A stretch of 13,153 nucleotides of DNA from Clostridiales bacterium (GTDB taxonomy: Bacteria > Bacillota > Clostridia > Oscillospirales > Oscillospiraceae). Under the pieces are notes generated by a model. The model had not been told where the DNA came from and ran no database searches. It saw nothing but the letters and a program-made list of their open reading frames with translations. Position numbers and translations under genes: made by a program. Positions 12,201 to 13,153 of the stretch are shown here, piece by piece. Location: contig JAHZEF010000012.1 of assembly GCA_019422005.1 (NCBI GenBank), positions 20,930-34,082 on the forward strand, read 5' to 3'. The stretch's first letter is position 1. Each line of letters begins with the position of its first letter.

Positions 12201-13153
12201 TCATACGCTCAGGCTGTCCGCCGGCAGCAGCGGCACTTTGGATTTGTCTCCCCGGCGTACCCCCGTGAACCCCGCCTCAGCCAGCAGGCGGCGGCAGCGT
12301 TCTACGGAAAACCCTCTTCCCTGCGCAGTCTCTGTCTGTATATCCCGCGGATTCGCTCCGGATTCTGCCATGACCACGCTGGCGCCGGACTGCAGTCCCA
12401 ACAAACTCGGCTCATGCGCACACACAAACGGATGCCCTGCAGAAGCAAACGCCAGAGCAATACAGGCGGTGATATGCGCCAGTCTCTCTTCACTGATTTG
12501 CCCCCGGCCGAACAGCGGTGATCCCGGCACACATACCCGGGGCATCGCCGCATGGATATACGCGCCATATTCGATCCCCAAAAGAATGCTGTCTGCCAAT
12601 TCATCAAGCGTATGTTCCGGCCCAATGGGTTCACAGCAGGTAAAAAGCTTTAAGCCTTCTTCCACAGCTTCTTTCATGGTACGCAGCCGTTCCTTTGGCT
12701 GCAGCGCAGTATCCACGCCTTCCCGCAAGCGGCAGGCATGATAAATCCCCTCGACGCCGGCCGCCTTCAATGCCCGCAGACCTGAACGGTCGGTATCGCC
12801 CACATTCACCCAGATTCTTGTCTGTCCGTCCGCCGTTTCCCGGACGCACTGTATCATATCCAGCAGCCTCTCCATCCGGTAATGATGCATCGTCTGCAAT
12901 ACAATGGCATACAGATCACCGCCGGCGCAAAAGGCCGCGGTTCGGCGCCGTACCTCTTCCCTGCTCAAATACACAGGCTGAATGTTCGATCCGGAAAACC
13001 CAAATGTGCAGAATTTGCAGCCGCCGGCACACGGTCCGCAGTCGATCCCGATCTCTCCCAGAAGAACGCCCGTATTTTCCGTCCACAGTCTTGTCAGCGT
13101 TGAAGCCGTCTGCCGGACAAACCTGGACTCCAAACTGTTCTCCGGAAGGCTCA
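12201..13153 (-). CDS. Radical SAM protein, BioB/HydE-like (5' end probably outside window)
   Basis: Numbering from the TTG at 13133, the protein has at least 310 residues. The radical SAM cluster motif is C35-x3-C39-x2-C42 (CAGGCKFC), with an extra C32 just before it. Further segments suit a BioB/HydE-type full TIM barrel: IWVNVGDTDRSGLRALKAAG, VEGIYHACRLREGVDT, then IGPEHTLDELADSILLGIEY and a late SGANPRD resembling BioB's SGANLRD-type C-terminal region. Substrate is unknown. The frame stays open through the right edge, and HydE/BioB proteins carry a longer N terminus, so a start beyond 13153 is likely. TTG 13133 has only a weak GGAG nearby. It precedes the methyltransferase gene on the same strand. 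Confidence 0.85.
   Translation of the reverse strand, partial: SLPENSLESRFVRQTASTLTRLWTENTGVLLGEIGIDCGPCAGGCKFCTFGFSGSNIQPVYLSREEVRRRTAAFCAGGDLYAIVLQTMHHYRMERLLDMIQCVRETADGQTRIWVNVGDTDRSGLRALKAAGVEGIYHACRLREGVDTALQPKERLRTMKEAVEEGLKLFTCCEPIGPEHTLDELADSILLGIEYGAYIHAAMPRVCVPGSPLFGRGQISEERLAHITACIALAFASAGHPFVCAHEPSLLGLQSGASVVMAESGANPRDIQTETAQGRGFSVERCRRLLAEAGFTGVRRGDKSKVPLLPADSLSV

Noticed and set aside
10882..12741. A 619-codon plus-strand open frame over the methyltransferase and radical SAM genes
   Set aside because: It runs across a strong terminator and opposite two well-supported genes, with low-complexity R/P/S/A composition.
1..13153. CRISPR arrays, insertion sequences, toxin-antitoxin pairs, prophage or defence genes
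   Set aside because: I found no regularly spaced direct repeats, transposase or integrase motifs, terminal inverted repeats with target duplications, or defence-protein signatures.

Overview
The window looks like ordinary chromosome from a GC-rich, spore-forming member of the Clostridia, probably near the Oscillospiraceae/Ruminococcaceae. The reasons are a clear spo0A, a type III glutamine synthetase (glnN), DUF6514/DUF6709-type proteins, strong AGGAGG-like ribosome binding sites and a high-GC coding bias. This placement is inferred from gene content; there is no rRNA marker. I see no transposase, integrase, CRISPR array, tRNA or rRNA.

Layout, left to right. 1-1027 (minus): a tight operon of an unannotated 58-residue membrane peptide, ruvC and the start of ruvA, which runs off the left edge. 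1236-3338 (minus): glnN, followed by strong hairpins. 3580-4661 (plus): a DUF421 (YetF-like) membrane protein overlapping a DUF4363 protein by ATGA. 4720-5175 (minus): nrdR with a near-consensus promoter. 5415-5681 (minus): a small DUF6514-like gene. 5948-6736 (minus): spo0A with a textbook terminator. 6737-7389: a 653-base gap holding the spo0A control region, a very GC-rich hairpin, and a perfect-consensus plus-strand promoter driving a short leader that ends in an intrinsic terminator. 7390-8724 (plus): a CNNM/CBS/CorC-type membrane protein. 8858-9685 (minus): a nitrilase-superfamily (omega-amidase-like) enzyme, divergent from 9900-10976 (plus), a two-TM DUF6709-like protein. 11077-12102 (minus): a zinc-type URO-D-superfamily methyltransferase. 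12201-13153 (minus): a BioB/HydE-like radical SAM protein that probably continues past the right edge.

How they work together: ruvC-ruvA serve Holliday-junction processing; glnN assimilates ammonium; nrdR represses ribonucleotide reductase genes; Spo0A is the master sporulation regulator. The DUF6514-like gene next to spo0A has an exact 0A box and a sigma-H-like promoter upstream, so it may be a Spo0A target. The radical SAM/methyltransferase pair may form a small corrinoid- or methyl-transfer module. The best candidates for something undescribed are the short terminated leader RNA before the CNNM gene (7169-7306), the long-range inverted repeat in front of spo0A, and the radical SAM/methyltransferase pair. 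No large novel system is evident.
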